DNA of 64,000 nucleotides, taken from Spirodela intermedia (Eukaryota > Streptophyta > Magnoliopsida > Alismatales > Araceae). Under the pieces are notes generated by a model that saw nothing but the letters and a program-made list of their open reading frames with translations, had not been told where the DNA came from and searched no databases. Position 1 is the first letter of the stretch. Each line of letters starts with the position of its first letter. Where the stretch lies: assembly GCA_902729315.2 (NCBI GenBank), contig LR746272.1, forward strand, positions 8,922,327 through 8,986,326. Reading direction: 5' to 3'. The translations under genes and the position numbers were made by a program. This document shows positions 1-12,214 of the stretch, piece by piece.

Positions 1-771
1 GGGTACTTCGAGTTCATCCCCATTGCGACGAAGAGCGGGGAGAAGCCGGCCGTAGAAGCTGAGCCGATCGGTCTCGAGGAGATCGAGCTCGGGAAGGAGT
101 ACGAAGTCATAATCACGAACTTCGCCGGTGAGTGTTGCAGGCGTCGACTGTTATCGGTAGATAAATGAGGATTTGTCGTAGGAGAAAGTGTTCCAATCTT
201 CCTTCCTGTTGTTTCGCGTGGTGGTGCAGGTCTGTACAGGTACAGGCTGGGAGATGTGGTGAGGGTGGGGGGCTTCCACAACAGCACGCCGGAGCTCCAG
301 TTCGTGTGCCGCCGCGGCCTGGTGCTCAACGTCAACGTAGACAAGAACACGGAGAGGGACCTGCAGCTGGCGGTGCAGGAGGCCTCCAAGCTGGCGGCGG
401 CTGAGAAGCTGGAGGTCGTCGATTTCTCCAGCTGCGTTGACCGCTCGGCGGAACCCGGTCACTATGTCATCTTCTGGGAGCTCTGCGGCGAGGCCAGGGA
501 AAGCGTCCTCCGCAGCTGTGCGGACTGTTTGGACCGCTCCTTCTTAGACGCCGGTTACAAGTGCTCGAGGAAGGCGAAGGGCATCGCCCCACTGGAGCTC
601 CGCATAGTCCGGCCAGGCACCTTCCGTAAGGTCCTCAAGCACTACACCAACCAGGGCGCTGCCATGAGCCAGTTCAAGAACCCGCGCTTCGTCGGCGCCA
701 CCAACGCGGCGGTCCTCCGCATCCTCTGCGACGGCGTCGTCCAGAGCTTCTCCAGCACGGCCTACGACTGA
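1..771 (+). pseudogene. GH3: GH3 acyl-acid amido synthetase, 3' fragment (copy A)
   Basis: This is the 3' part of a GH3 gene whose 5' part lies outside the window. Seen: the end of the large internal exon (1-127), a GT-AG intron (128-229) and the last exon (230-771), which starts with the AMP-binding motif YRLGDVV and ends in STAYD-stop. It matches the complete gene at 27,246-28,016 base for base in the stretches compared. GH3 enzymes adenylate a carboxylic hormone (auxin, jasmonate or a benzoate) and join it to an amino acid in the cytosol. Whether copy A is a complete second gene or only a fragment carried by the direct repeat cannot be told, because the window starts inside it; I list it as a fragment. 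Intron and stop codon are intact, so it could be functional if the 5' exons exist upstream. Confidence 0.75.
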
Positions 772-1648
772 GGCGGCCGTCGCAGGGTTGTTGTAACCAC
801 TACAAGCGTGTGGGCTGTGATCAGTGGTGGGAGCTCGCTCATCGTCGAGGTCGGCGCCGCATCTTCCCACCGTCTGGCCCGTCCATCGAGCCATCCATTG
901 CACGTGAATGGGATGTCGTAAGGAAAGCTGACTCCCGTGATATTTCTGGTCGTAGGACGTTGCGTAGATTCGTCGTGTTAAAGCTACGCTGCATGGAGAT
1001 CATAAGAAGGTCGGTTGTAAGGAAAGTTTGCCCATTACTTAAAATATCGTTGGGACACTTGTTCGTATCTTGTTGTGGCTGTGGCCATATTCAGACAGTT
1101 TTGGGTTTGGGCCCGCGGACATAAATGAGAGCGGCTACATCTCGGGAGACAGATTTCCTTTCTAACGACACACGTGGGGTGCAAAAGAAGCTCGTCAAGT
1201 CAAAGTCAGAGACGCCCGGAGTCCCACCGCACGATATCAGCAAACTCCCAAAACAGCAACGAAACTAATCCTGCTCACCATCCTCCTAGATTACCGAGTA
1301 CATCGTCAATTTATTCGTCATCTTAAGCCTGTGATTATCTTCCCCAGCCATCCAGTCTAGAGCTTGAATATTTTCTGTACCCATCTCGAGAGAGAAGCTG
1401 ACCCTCGTCGAAGAAGATGCTTCGGAATAGCCTGTAGTTTCGGATCGGAGGAACGAGTCATAGCCTGTAGTTTATTTGACTCACCTTCGTAATTATCGTA
1501 CAGACACGTATGGTACAGTTAGCTCTCCGGTCCAACGAGACTCGGAGTTCGCTCCCCACTCTCACGAGAAGAGCTGAGGCGGGCCTCGCTACTCTCGTTC
1601 TCTCTTAATCGACTGCACGGCTGAGAGTGAGAGTGAGTGAGCGAGTGA
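772..1648. other. GH3 3' flank / spacer before the coiled-coil pseudogene
   Basis: This stretch contains the presumed GH3 3' UTR and downstream flank, and no convincing coding sequence. It recurs at 28,017-28,895. The part from about 946 onward recurs inverted at the inner end of arm 1 (up to 22,446). Short open frames here are in low-complexity or antisense positions and show no recognisable domain. Confidence 0.6.

Positions 1649-1689
<41 letters not shown>
1649..1689. repeat. (GA)n microsatellite
   Basis: About 40 bp of GA dinucleotides directly in front of the coiled-coil pseudogene. The same tract is present at 21,712-21,750 (inverted, same length) and 28,896-28,935 (one base shorter). 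It opens an artificial Arg-Glu reading frame that should not be read as protein. Confidence 0.95.
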
Positions 1690-1694
<5 letters not shown>

Positions 1695-3720
1695 TGAGAA
1701 TGCCAGCGTGAAGGGAGAATTGCAAACCTTGAACGGTGACCTAAACTGTACCAAACAAAGCCTTCTTGCCTCCCAGATTGAGAATGGAAAACTTAGGAAA
1801 GATTTAGAGAAATCCATGCGATTACAAGCTATAATTTGCCAAAAGTATGAAGCTCTCATTCTTGAAAATTTTTAACGGTCCTGAAGAAGTTGGGAGAGGC
1901 AGGTGGACTTGTAGAAACGTACAAAGTCGAAGGTGAAGGATTGAAATATGAGATATCAATCTGAAAACATGCAAATAGAGTTTTAAAGCAGGTACTGGAA
2001 GCTGTGGTACTGCCAGTGGATGATCTAAATCGGAAACTAATATCCAAAAATGAACAAAAAGGCTCCTTAGGCTCTGAAAATGCTACATTATTAGATAAGA
2101 TTGAGCTGGCAGATAAAATTGCTAGGGATCTCAGAGCTGAATCTGACCTGTACTTGAAAATAGCAAATGAAAGGTCAGCTGAGAATGCAAAGCTGGTGGC
2201 AGAGAATGAAAATCTGGAGGCTGAAAAGGAAGCAGCTACTAAACAGATGGTCGATCTGGTCAAGAGATGTTTAACGTTTGAGGAAGATGCCAACACCCTG
2301 AAGTCTGAAATGCAAGGGATCACATTGAAGATGGAAGTGCACGAGAAACACCCATCGAAAAACTGATGACAGAATGTGTAACTCTTGAAAGATGAAAAAT
2401 CAAGACTACTGGGCGAAAATTAAGGCTTGAACTCGCAGACGAGACCCATCGGTGATGAGAGAGCGTCATTTTCTTTGGAGCACGATGAGGCTGTCAATAA
2501 GTTAAAAAAGATTCAAGAGAACGCGGACATAGTGTCAAAAGAGTTAGAAATATCAAATATTGAGAAGACTGAGCTGCAGGTTAAGTATGATGGCCTCAAT
2601 ACGGAATTAGAAGGCCGCCGCTACCTGTGAAGTGTCCGACCTGAGGAAGATAATACGAGCATTACGAGAAGACAAGTCGGCAGCTTCCATAGAAAATTCC
2701 GTCCTTTTGAGCAGGACACTAGCATTTGAGAATGAGATGCATGAGTTAAAGGCCGATAAAGAACGCCTCGAAAGTGATAATTCTGTCTTAAAGGAGAAAA
2801 TTGATGATCCTGCTCACAAACTAGAATCTGTCGAAGAAGCAAAAAACATGCTGGAATCAGAGAAAGCATCGGCACTAACCAAACTCGGGGAATCAGAAAG
2901 CAGCCTAAAAAGGATTATAGATGAAGCAGAACAACTGAGGAAGGAGATTCGTGTATTTCATAAGGATCAGCTTGACTCACAAGTTAAGCTGTCTGATCTT
3001 GAAAAGCAGTTTCAGGACAAAGAGGCCGACTTCTTATCTCTTGAGCAGAAGCTTAATGATGTTCAAAATCTGGAAGTCGAGATCCGCCTATCCAATCGAA
3101 AGCTTAAGATAACCGAAACGGAAAGCAAGGAAAAGGAAGAGATTACAAGAGGATAGTGGAGGCATTGCATGAAGAACGCAGAAAGCTAGAAGAACAGTCA
3201 TCGACCTTATAATCCAGAATTAATATCATGGAGGGCGAGCTCCGGCAAGTAAAGGGATGATGGATCCCGGAATAGAGCCTCTGGGTAGGGCCTTTAATGA
3301 TCTGGAGCTAAGACTGGAGGGCGACTGCCGGCACATCCACACCCACATTTCCGATTGCTCCAATGATGCCATCTTGATGAAGAGGTGGATAAAGACGTTG
3401 ATTCAGTCCGAAGAAGGATTGAAGGTTGAGAAGAGGGAACTGGGGATGAGGCTGAACTACAAAGGAAGAATCATCTCCATGCTGAAAGATGAATCCGCCC
3501 TCCTTCGATCAAAGCTTGATGCGAAGATGAAAAAGCAGGAAAGACTGGCGCAGAGGGCTTCGATCTGGAGAAGAGAGAGAGACAATCGAAGGTGGAGCTG
3601 TTTTCCATGGACGAGGAGACGAGGGAGGCCATAAGGCAGCTGTATCTTTGGGGATGAGAACTGCGACCACGTCCGCAAGCTCATCTTTGCGACTCTCAAT
3701 AGAATCAGGCGCAGATCATG
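1690..3720 (+). pseudogene. Coiled-coil protein pseudogene, copy A (with C-terminal end)
   Basis: The conceptual product is a long heptad-rich coiled coil full of Glu, Lys, Leu and Ser. It is broken by in-frame stops or frameshifts near 1,875, 1,985, 2,366, 2,400-2,430, 2,628, 3,143, 3,211 and 3,655. Coding character continues straight across each break with no GT-AG boundaries, which points to a decayed gene or retrocopy rather than introns. The last readable segment contains EETREAIRQL followed by a Trp, and then, after a one-base shift, a basic C-terminus ending at about 3,720. This resembles the C-terminal signature of plant CIP1/NETWORKED-type coiled-coil proteins, a resemblance judged from memory only. 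From 3,054 onward this copy differs from copies B and C. No start codon or promoter was found upstream of the GA tract. Confidence 0.72.
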
Positions 3721-4840
3721 AAACCCAGTGCCCTCTCCATTCTTTTGTCTCCCTCCTGCTGTATCTTTTAGCCCCTGGTTACTTTTTTGATCTGTTTACT
3801 TAAAAAAAGCTGAAGGGAGAGGTTGATGCAGCCATGGAGGTCTTCAGTGAGATCCCATGAGCTATGTCGGCCTCCCAAGGAGATTCATCAAGACCCGGAG
3901 GACTAGCTTTGTCTTATCTTGTTAGTGGTCCACCTTCATTTTTCCGCCTATTCCATGCAAACTATGCAATTTATTTTCCAAATAATGCAAAAAGTATTTA
4001 AATAAGTCACCACGACATAGTATCATGTAAATTGGATCAGTTCTGAGCCGTTGTTACCCAGTCCAAGGATCATTTTCTCACTCCCAATATGTCAATGCAA
4101 GCTTGCCGATCCCCACCTATTATATTAAAAAAATATTTAAAATTATCGAACGAGCACGAGCCCTAATTGTCCCCAATTTTCAACGCTTTTTCACAATAAA
4201 TAAATAAAACCGTGAATGAAGTTCACGCATTTGTCCCTCCTGTGGGGACCACGCAAGGGACTTCTCAAAAGAGCAACGTGGCGTTGGCATATGATGACCC
4301 CACCCCGACCACAGATAAATTCTTCCGAGCATCCACCGTATGCCGCGGTTCGCATGCAGTTCGTACATTTTCCAATAACCATTTAGTTTACTATTATCTA
4401 TCTCGCAAAATTGAGGACATCTGCCCCGTACTTGATTAGCGAATAGGGTCAGGCTGGGATTCAAAGCTCAACACAAGGTCTGAAGAAAACTGGGCTTGTG
4501 CTCAGTGTAGTCCAGCTCAAGCACAGAGATCCATTAATTTCCCCAGTCTTTCGTTTTTGGTTTATAAATATGAAAATGATTTTTAATTTTTTTGGATAAT
4601 GAAAATAACATTTCTCCCATTTTCTCGAGGGGAAGTAGATTACGTTGTTTGTGGGGTGGGCCCTTGGAGATCAAGAGGGTTTGGCTACTTGCTTAGCCTC
4701 AATTGAGCCTATGACCGACGAATTGGCCTCTCCAAATTGCCAATATCCAATTGATTTCTTGAAAATATATATTTTCTCAAGAAGGGTTTGATTTTAGAAC
4801 AGTTAAGTGTGATGGTCTGCTACAAACCCGTTATCTATCA
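3721..4840. other. Intergenic, AT-rich, no gene seen
   Basis: AT-rich DNA with A/T homopolymer stretches. Open frames between 4,180 and 4,464 overlap one another on both strands and show no domain. Nothing supportable as a gene, RNA or mobile element was recognised. Confidence 0.5.
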
Positions 4841-4989
4841 CATTAGGCGAGATGAGAGACAACAGGGGAGAGGGTTTGTATGCATATTAGAGAGAAAGAG
4901 AGATGTAGAGAGAGGGAGAAAGAGAGACATAGAGACCAATAGATGCAGTAGAGCGGGAAAGGTATGAGCCTGTGGACCAGAATATCGAG

Positions 4990-5075
4990 GAGATAGGGCC
5001 CCATCCATGTGGAAAGTGGAGAGGAAATATGTTGAGGCCTTATTATCAGGGCCCCATCCACATGGAAAGTGTTCC
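4990..5075 (+). repeat. Pair of near-identical 20-odd-bp direct repeats
   Basis: The motif GGGCCCCATCC(A/C)(T/A)GTGG-like, followed by AAAGTG, occurs at about 4,996 and again at about 5,049. The copies differ at two adjacent positions in the centre (ATGT versus ACAT), so each half-repeat is nearly the same. Function unknown. The surrounding 4,850-4,930 segment is GA-rich. Confidence 0.7.
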
Positions 5076-5459
5076 TCCTTGATTCGGATCGCAGAAGTTG
5101 GGCCTGGTCACTGACAGCAGTTCCAAGGAGGGCCAGGACTTGACAGGATCGGATCATCCAGACGGGAGCAGGGAGACCAGGCATGGGGGGGAGCTGGCCA
5201 TTGAGCCAAATAGTAACAGCCGGCTTAACAATGGTCGAGATATAGACAGACCGAAAAGGACGATGGCGGGCTATAAAGATCATCCCTTCTTGTAATGACG
5301 GAGACCTTTGTTACCCCCATCCGTGTTATCTTCTCCTATTTCCTTCAAATTCGCTCGAGCTCTTCAGAGATGGATGGTCCTATTGCTGTAATCAGGGATC
5401 TCTCCGAGTAAACGGTAATAGCAGTACTCTGTTTTTCATCTTCTCGGACCTCTTCCTCA

Positions 5460-5660
5460 AAATCACGTCTACCCCGAATTAGGCACCCATCAGTCTTCCC
5501 CTCCCTAGGTTCCCCAGGTCTTCCCCTCCCCATGTTCCTCGTCTGTATCGTATCTCTTCGGCTTCATCAGAGAGGGCGGTGCAATCAGTTTAGAATCTGC
5601 TCTTTCTTATCTTAGGAGAGATCATGGGTTTTCTCCCTTGTGACTTGGTATCTTGGAGTA
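5460..5660 (+). other. GH3-promoter-like segment
   Basis: The stretch containing CTGTATCGTATCTCTTCGGC followed by TTCATCAGAGAGGGCGGT closely resembles 24,605-24,670 in the 5' region of the complete GH3 gene. Flanking CT-rich blocks with TTCCCCTCC and AGGTTCC also align loosely. It looks like a displaced piece of GH3 upstream sequence, here joined to a receptor-kinase first-exon relic on the opposite strand. No GH3 coding exon follows. Confidence 0.6.
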
Positions 5661-6050
5661 CCAGTGCCCAAAGCAACTGGGTGAGGGGGTGAGGGGGTGG
5701 GGGGAGCAAAATGGAGAGTGGTCGTTGGTACAGCTCACCTTCCCTCGGGAAGAGTCTGCTTGTGGGCTTTCCCGCCCCTGGAGACACCAGTTCCAAACGT
5801 ATTCAGAGTCGCCGCCGAGAGGAGGAGCAGAGCTCGGGGGACCGCCGGAGCCCCGAGCGCGGCCGGAGTAGCCGCTCTCATCTTGCGCCTCGCCCTCTTC
5901 CCTGTTGCCTCCTGCTAGAAGAACAGGTAGGTGGGGGAGGAGCAATGAAGCAGATTGGGAATCCCCGCGATCTCGTCGCACAGGTAAGAGGGACGGAGGG
6001 AGGGACGGCCGGAGATGGAGTCTACACCATGGGGCATAGACCGAGAACAG
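5661..6050 (-). pseudogene. RLK5 relic: orphan signal-peptide exon of an LRR receptor kinase
   Basis: Read on the minus strand, 6,050 to 5,882 aligns with the 5' flank of RLK4 (60,650-60,827), including the CCCT-rich leader. An ATG at 5,881 opens a first exon (5,881-5,739) encoding MRAATPAAL and later LLLLSAATLN, matching the signal peptides of RLK1, RLK2 and RLK4. The exon ends at a GTGAGC donor. It is 143 nt and ends in phase 2, whereas the intact-looking RLK4 exon is 124 nt and ends in phase 1, so it would not splice in frame to a standard exon 2. About 75 bp of intron follow, and then homology stops. No LRR, malectin or kinase exons follow on this strand, so this is a remnant. Confidence 0.75.
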
Positions 6051-6864
6051 AGACTTAGGATGTAAATGTTAGTTAGGCTCACTATTCTCATCCTCTTCGT
6101 GTGTCCTTTAATGAGTTAGAATGGTGTTAGTTTTTATGAAAAACGTATAATTTGTGTATGCTTTTCGTGAGTAACTTATTTTCCCATTAAATTCCTCGTC
6201 TTCGTAATGTCTCAGAGCTCAAACAAAAGCTTCTGTTAAGGTAATGTTTCAATGAACAAAGCTGACTTTCATACATCATTTTTTATTTTATAAACACCAG
6301 GGTTTAGCTCGGCTATCCTTATGATGTTCCATGGGAAAAGTCTCCTAAGCTCTTAATGTTAGAACCTAATGGTTTGTCATTATCTTTATGGCACAACCCT
6401 CTTTTACACGTCCCTCAAATTCTTCTTCGTTTTCTAGATTTTCTCATTTAATCGTTAGATTCTGTCATCTTTTGATGAAGTCAAGGGACAACTCGTCTTT
6501 TTGATATTTTCCATAAGAAAATCTTATTAAAAAGATGATTTATGTTTTAAAACGTAGCTCCGTTTAACGATATTTCTCCATGTCTCATCAATCACCAGTC
6601 AAGGCGACCATTTTGATTGTACTAGCAAGTATTCGTAACTAAAAAGCTCAAACAATAGTGGAGTGCAATGATTCATCATTTGTTTAGTAACTTTAACCAA
6701 CTAATGCATTTCACTCATAAATCTTTTTTCTGAAGTCAATAAGGAGAGTGGATTGGTTTTTTATTGTTTTATATTCTGTATAATTTCAAAAATAATATCT
6801 ACTAAATGCAGGTATAATAGGTCAACACAACCAGCAGTGAGTTTACAGAGACTTATTTGGATTG
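6051..6864. other. Intergenic, AT-rich; RLK 3'-flank-like at right end
   Basis: Mostly AT-rich non-coding DNA. From about 6,770 to 6,864, read on the minus strand, it resembles the flank module found downstream of RLK3 (59,110-59,210): CGACCACTATGTCAA, then a diverged AATAAGTCT and TTTAGTAGA. This marks where the strong inverted-repeat homology with 54,037 fades. Confidence 0.5.
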
Positions 6865-9800
6865 ACATAGTGGTCGATACACTGGTTAGTTTGACTACGT
6901 AGACACGCTAAACTTCTCTAGCTGTGAAACACCATTCTTTGAAGTTTAGCTCATGAAGCTAGCTAGATAAGTCACACATGTGAACCTATTAAATCCAAAC
7001 TTTTATAAACGTCGGCCATGAATTGCTTCGTACTACCAGGCCCAATCACAGTCTTGCATCAGATCCAAATTATGCAAATTCCTCTCCGACAGCTTACCGA
7101 GAAGGGAGGATGCTTTCCGAATTTTATTTCAAGAGAGCTTTTGTGAACGCCTTTCCAGGGATGACCCGTCCTCGGAGTAGCCACTGTCCCAGGGGAAATC
7201 CTTGCAGTCACCGAGGAGCCGGGTTGTGGTGGAGTAGAAGCGGTCGTCTCCTCTGTTGCTTCTCTACATAGGCAACGTGGAATCTGAGCACGGCCCTTCC
7301 GTGGTGGCGGCCTGGCTATGCCCATCCTGGGAGATCGTCTCCAAGGACCTAAACCTCTGCTCCATGCTCTCTGTCCGGGTGATCTTTATAGTCGGGGCCT
7401 GAATGGGCGTGTGGTCCTCGAGCATGGCGACCACAGTGGACATGGAAGGCCGAAGGGCCGGAGTAAGGTTGGTGCACAGGAGGGCCAGGTCCAGCATCTG
7501 CTGTGCTTCCTCCGTGGAGAAGTTGACACCCAGGGCGGGGTCCACCAGGTCGAGGAGGGCGCCCTTCTCCTGGAGAACATTGGCCTGAGAAAAATGGAAA
7601 AACCATTGCTAAGAAATCTCTTAACCCTGAATTGGTTTGAGCACTCGGCCTTGTACGTCCAGAGTTATCGAAGGTCGCATACCCAATCGAGAAGGTACAT
7701 GAAATCCTCTTTCATGCGACAGTTGGCGTTACTCTTTCCGCTCACAATCTCCAACGTGACCACTCCAAAGCTGTAAACATCTGCTTTGTCCGTCAAGTAA
7801 CCTCTCAAAGCATATTCAGGAGCTATATAACCCCTGGAACGAAACAAGGAAAATGCTCGTCAGCGTAAAGGAGACAGCATCACCAAACAAAAACCGGTCT
7901 TTTTCATCTCCAACATATTGAAATAAATCACTAATTGGAGCTTCCCCACTTCAGGGACCTTCAGATGACAAGAACCAATTGCTGAGATGCGATAGCCGTC
8001 GTAGAAGGAAAAACTGAACGGTGGGTTGGATGGAGGTGGTAACCTTAAACACTTTTGAAGGCAGGATCGAGTAGGACGAAAATAAGATACGAAGAAAGAG
8101 TTTTGAATGCGACATTCTTGAAACTAACTTGTCTAAATGAGCATAATACTACAACAACAAAAAAGGCTGCGCATTGATTCTAACTATAAATCGATGATCA
8201 ATTGCAGGTCCCATGAGTCGCAACTGTGAACAGTCGGCAAAACGAATGAAGAGATGCAACTCGAATTATATCACTCTACCAACAGCCGAGAGATCCATTA
8301 TTTCAGACACAGAGTTTGCTTACATGGTCCCTGCTATCCGGGTGCTGATGTGGGTATTCTCCTCTTCGTCCAGTTTAGCCAGTCCGAAGTCCGATATCTT
8401 CGCGTTCAGATCCTTATCGAGAAGGACATTCGTCGTTTTGATGTCTCTATGAACAACCTTTAGCCTCGACTCTTCGTGAAGGTAGGCCAATCCCCTTGCT
8501 ATTCCTATGCAAATTTTACGCCTCGTCTGCTAATCCAGTTCCAACTTCAGCCCTTCGGGACCTGTCAACACCGTGATTGTTACATTCACACCATACTGGC
8601 AATAACCTCACACAATATGAATCTAAAGAGGTAAATCCTAGAAAGTCGCGGGCACAAGGTACAAAGAACCCGAACCGTAACATGGTTACCATATAGGGCT
8701 CGGGCAAGGCTGTTATTTTCCATGTATTCGTATATTAGCAGCAACTGATTCCCTTCGGTGCAGCACCCAAAAAGTCTTACGAGGTTCGGGTGCTGTAGGG
8801 CTGATATCATGCCTATCTCATTCAAAAATTCCCGGTTTCCTTGCTTTGACTTGGAAGACAGCTGCTTCACCGCGATCATAGAACCGTCCGGTAGAACCCC
8901 CTGAAAGTTTTCAACATGCGTGTATTATTATTAGGCTCTCAAGATTACACCGGGACTAAATTCTGGATACAAAACAAAACAGAATGAACTCATGACTATG
9001 TGCTTGACCTTGTAAACAGGACCAAATCCACCTTCACCAATCTTGTTTGCAGGGTCCAAGTTCCTTGTTACAGCTTTAATTTACTTCAAACTAAAACAGT
9101 TTGTCCGCAACTCCATTGCTTTGAGTTCTGCACAAAAATTAAGAGAAAGACAATATATACCATGGGTATAATAAAAATTCAATGCTAGAGATTATCTTAC
9201 AGACAAATGCGCATCAGCTATCCACTTTTGGAGTTATAAGGGTTGCTTGAAAATGTCTAATAAAGCTCAGATTATGACGAAGTCTATGTACGATGTTCTC
9301 TTCAGTTTAATTTAGTATCCTCAATAAATTACTACGTACATTTTTGTTACTCAAGTAGTCTTCAGAATAAATATTCGTCACTCCTACCAATGCAGACCAT
9401 CTGATGGCCACTCTTTCGTCGCATCGATTAAACCATAAACAACTGCTAGGTTAACGACCAGAAGAAACACTAAGAGTCTACTCTTTTCATTAGAACTAGG
9501 ATTGTGCACAAGCTAAGCAATATGGAAGGAACCCCCTTGAACATCAATCCGTTTAGGGATTGATGAACTTTTCGGCCATCCAGGACGTTTGAGCTATATA
9601 ACAAGAATGGTCCATTAAAAAAGATATCAGGACAACAGTCTCTGATATCACTTGGACATATTGGTTGAAATGCCGTTCTAAGGACATCCGAAACTCAACA
9701 CCATGCTCTTCGCTTTTCATTCAAGTGCACTTGATAGCCCCACAAGTTGCAAAAAAGAAAAACAAAACTGCAGAAAGTTCCGCTGCTTTATTTTAAAATT

Positions 9801-12214
9801 CTCTACACAGATGGCACATAGTACTGCGAGTAAAAATTGTATATCTGCAGATTTGGCCATGTTTGCATCAGATATGAGAATTCCTCTACAACGATCTATA
9901 CAAAAAAAGATAGCATAAGCAAAAACGGCTAGTTTAATTTTTGACACAGAGGATAAGAGTCAAAATTTGCCTCGTGCAGATCTGCCTCAAAGATTTCTTT
10001 AGATACACCGATTCATGTACCCCATATATTTAGAGATAAATTCAAATGGAATCTCACCATCGTTCCTAATGGCTTTCCTCCTGAAGCAAAACCATATGAT
10101 ACCCATGGTCATCATCATCACTGATATTGTTGAAGCGATAGCAATACCAATGATAGTGCCAACTGGAAACTTTTTGTTCTTGAACACACGAGCTGTGAAA
10201 TCTACAATGCAAAAAAATAATTAGAATCAACCAATCAGATGGTAATAGGAGAGCAGAAAACATGTTCATGTACATACTCAGTGTTACTGAAATTGCTGAT
10301 ATAAGCGGCCCGTAGACACCTCTATACGGAATCGAATTCGTCCCTTTGCCAGACCACTTGAAATGGATCTCCAATGTGCTACCCTCTACAAGGGCAATAA
10401 AATTCTTGATAACTTCCTTACCAGTCCCATTCGCTGCTTCTACGATGTTAAAGTCTCTTAACACCTTTCTTCCCTGATTCAAAGCAGAGAGCTTAATCAG
10501 CTGGAAAAACACACAACTTCGTTAAGTAAATACAAAAAACAAAAATCTGCAGTACAGAACCCAAGTCCAATTTGCAACTAGAGAGAGAAAGACAAAGACT
10601 ATAGTACAATGCACAAGTACTCAGAAACAAACACCCACGAAAAGAGAAAAGGGAATACCTGAATACCAATACACAATTGAAAAGTGTTACAAAAATGATT
10701 TCTACTATGCAACAAATGATATCATGTATCCTGTCTTCATTCACAGCCGCATGTTTGAACGAAGCAAAGATAAGAATCAGCAGATATGACGCTAAATGAC
10801 GAACGTGAATGACATTGTGGGATAAAATAATCAGGAATGATTGTCCGGAAGTCATCGAAAACAGTATCATGGATGTCTGTAGGATAAGAGCAATAATAAA
10901 CTATATGCATTCATGAAGATTGTAAGTCCAAAGAATCTAAATGACCTGGATTGATACATCGAACACACGCCTTCCAACGTTGACAAATGTCCGGCCAGAA
11001 GTGAAAACTATTTCAGCAAAGTGCAGTTGGACTGTATAACTTCCTGGCTGCAAGCATAGACCATAGTATTTTAGAGAGAGCGGATTCAAACGAGCAGTTT
11101 TGTACAATTCTGCATTGGTCATTGTCAATAATGATGTAGCTTCTGCTACAAATGATGCGTCGCTTCCTCCCCCAATAAAGTTTCCTGTACTGCTATAAGC
11201 CCACTTTCCGCTGCTAGAAAGCTTAAACTTGGATATGCGCCTTCCGGTGATGTGTCACGTTCATATTCGTTGCCGTCAACAGTCACACTTTCGCCTCCAC
11301 AATTTATGAAAAGGTTATAGTCTGCAGAAATTCCAAAAAGTCAAATAAAAATTAATCAAGAGAACGTCATGTTCGTAAGTCAGACTTTCAAATCATAGGG
11401 TTGTTTTACTCCAACCCCGCAAAAGAAAAAATCCAACTGAAAGGTCAAGAAGTTGTTCCTAGAAAGGAGATTTATACCCACTTTTAGGTGTGCCATCACA
11501 CGGGAGGTCCTTTCTTAAACATGACGCTATCCTGCAAAGGTTAAATGGAGAGAATTAATGATTTGGACACCTGAGATACCCATAATATAATATGTACTTC
11601 AACAATGTCAGAAACCTACGAGTCACTTGTGGTCGACGAAAAGCTGGCAACATAGTTCCTGCAAGTAATGTAAACCTTATTTACTTCCAAAAACAAGAAT
11701 TCAATTCCATATGTCCGCCAGACAAAAACATGCTTACGTTGATTCTTGCTCACAGTTATCTGGCGCAGATGAAACATCGGTGAATGTATTGTAAGAGATA
11801 TCTCTGAAATTTTAACGTTATATTGTGAAGATGATTCTTACGCAACCAAAAACTTATTCGGACATGAAATTTAAGAAATTTCCAGCAAGACAAACGTACA
11901 TATTTTGTTTGCCTCTCTTAATCCAATCAGGTATTGATCCCGTAAGTTTGTTGCTTGTAAGGTACCTGATGATGAAAAATTAAAAATGTGCAATATGATA
12001 AAATTATTACGAAAATATTGCATACAAAGAAAAAGGTATGGATGTCCTGATTTTCGGCAGGTTATTTAGTTGAACCATTGAGTAAAGCGAACACAGTCAC
12101 TTACATAGTTGTTAACCTTCTAAGATTCTCAAAGTTTCCTGGTATTTCACCCGTGAAATTATTAAAGCTCAGATCTCCGCAGCACAGGTTTATCAAAAAG
12201 TATGAGCAATGGCT

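Larger units (their letters stand above)
1..3053 (+). repeat. Direct repeat unit, copy A (partner 27,246-30,297)
   Basis: Positions 1-3,053 repeat 27,246-30,297 in the same orientation. Only three differences were noticed: substitutions near 1,196 and 1,234 and one base at the edge of the GA microsatellite near 1,651. The unit holds the GH3 3' end, its downstream flank and the coiled-coil pseudogene. It may extend left of the window. On the right the copies part at an AAGCTT hexamer (3,050-3,055), after which copy A continues with a different part of the coiled-coil gene. Confidence 0.92.

Noticed and set aside
772-3720. Treating the coiled-coil stretch as a multi-exon gene
   Set aside because: Coding character continues across every frame break without usable GT-AG borders, and stops are the same in all three copies.
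7264-7776. Long plus-strand open frames over the RLK1 kinase tail (mirror on the minus strand at 53,102-53,560)
   Set aside because: They are antisense shadows of the GC-rich last kinase exon.
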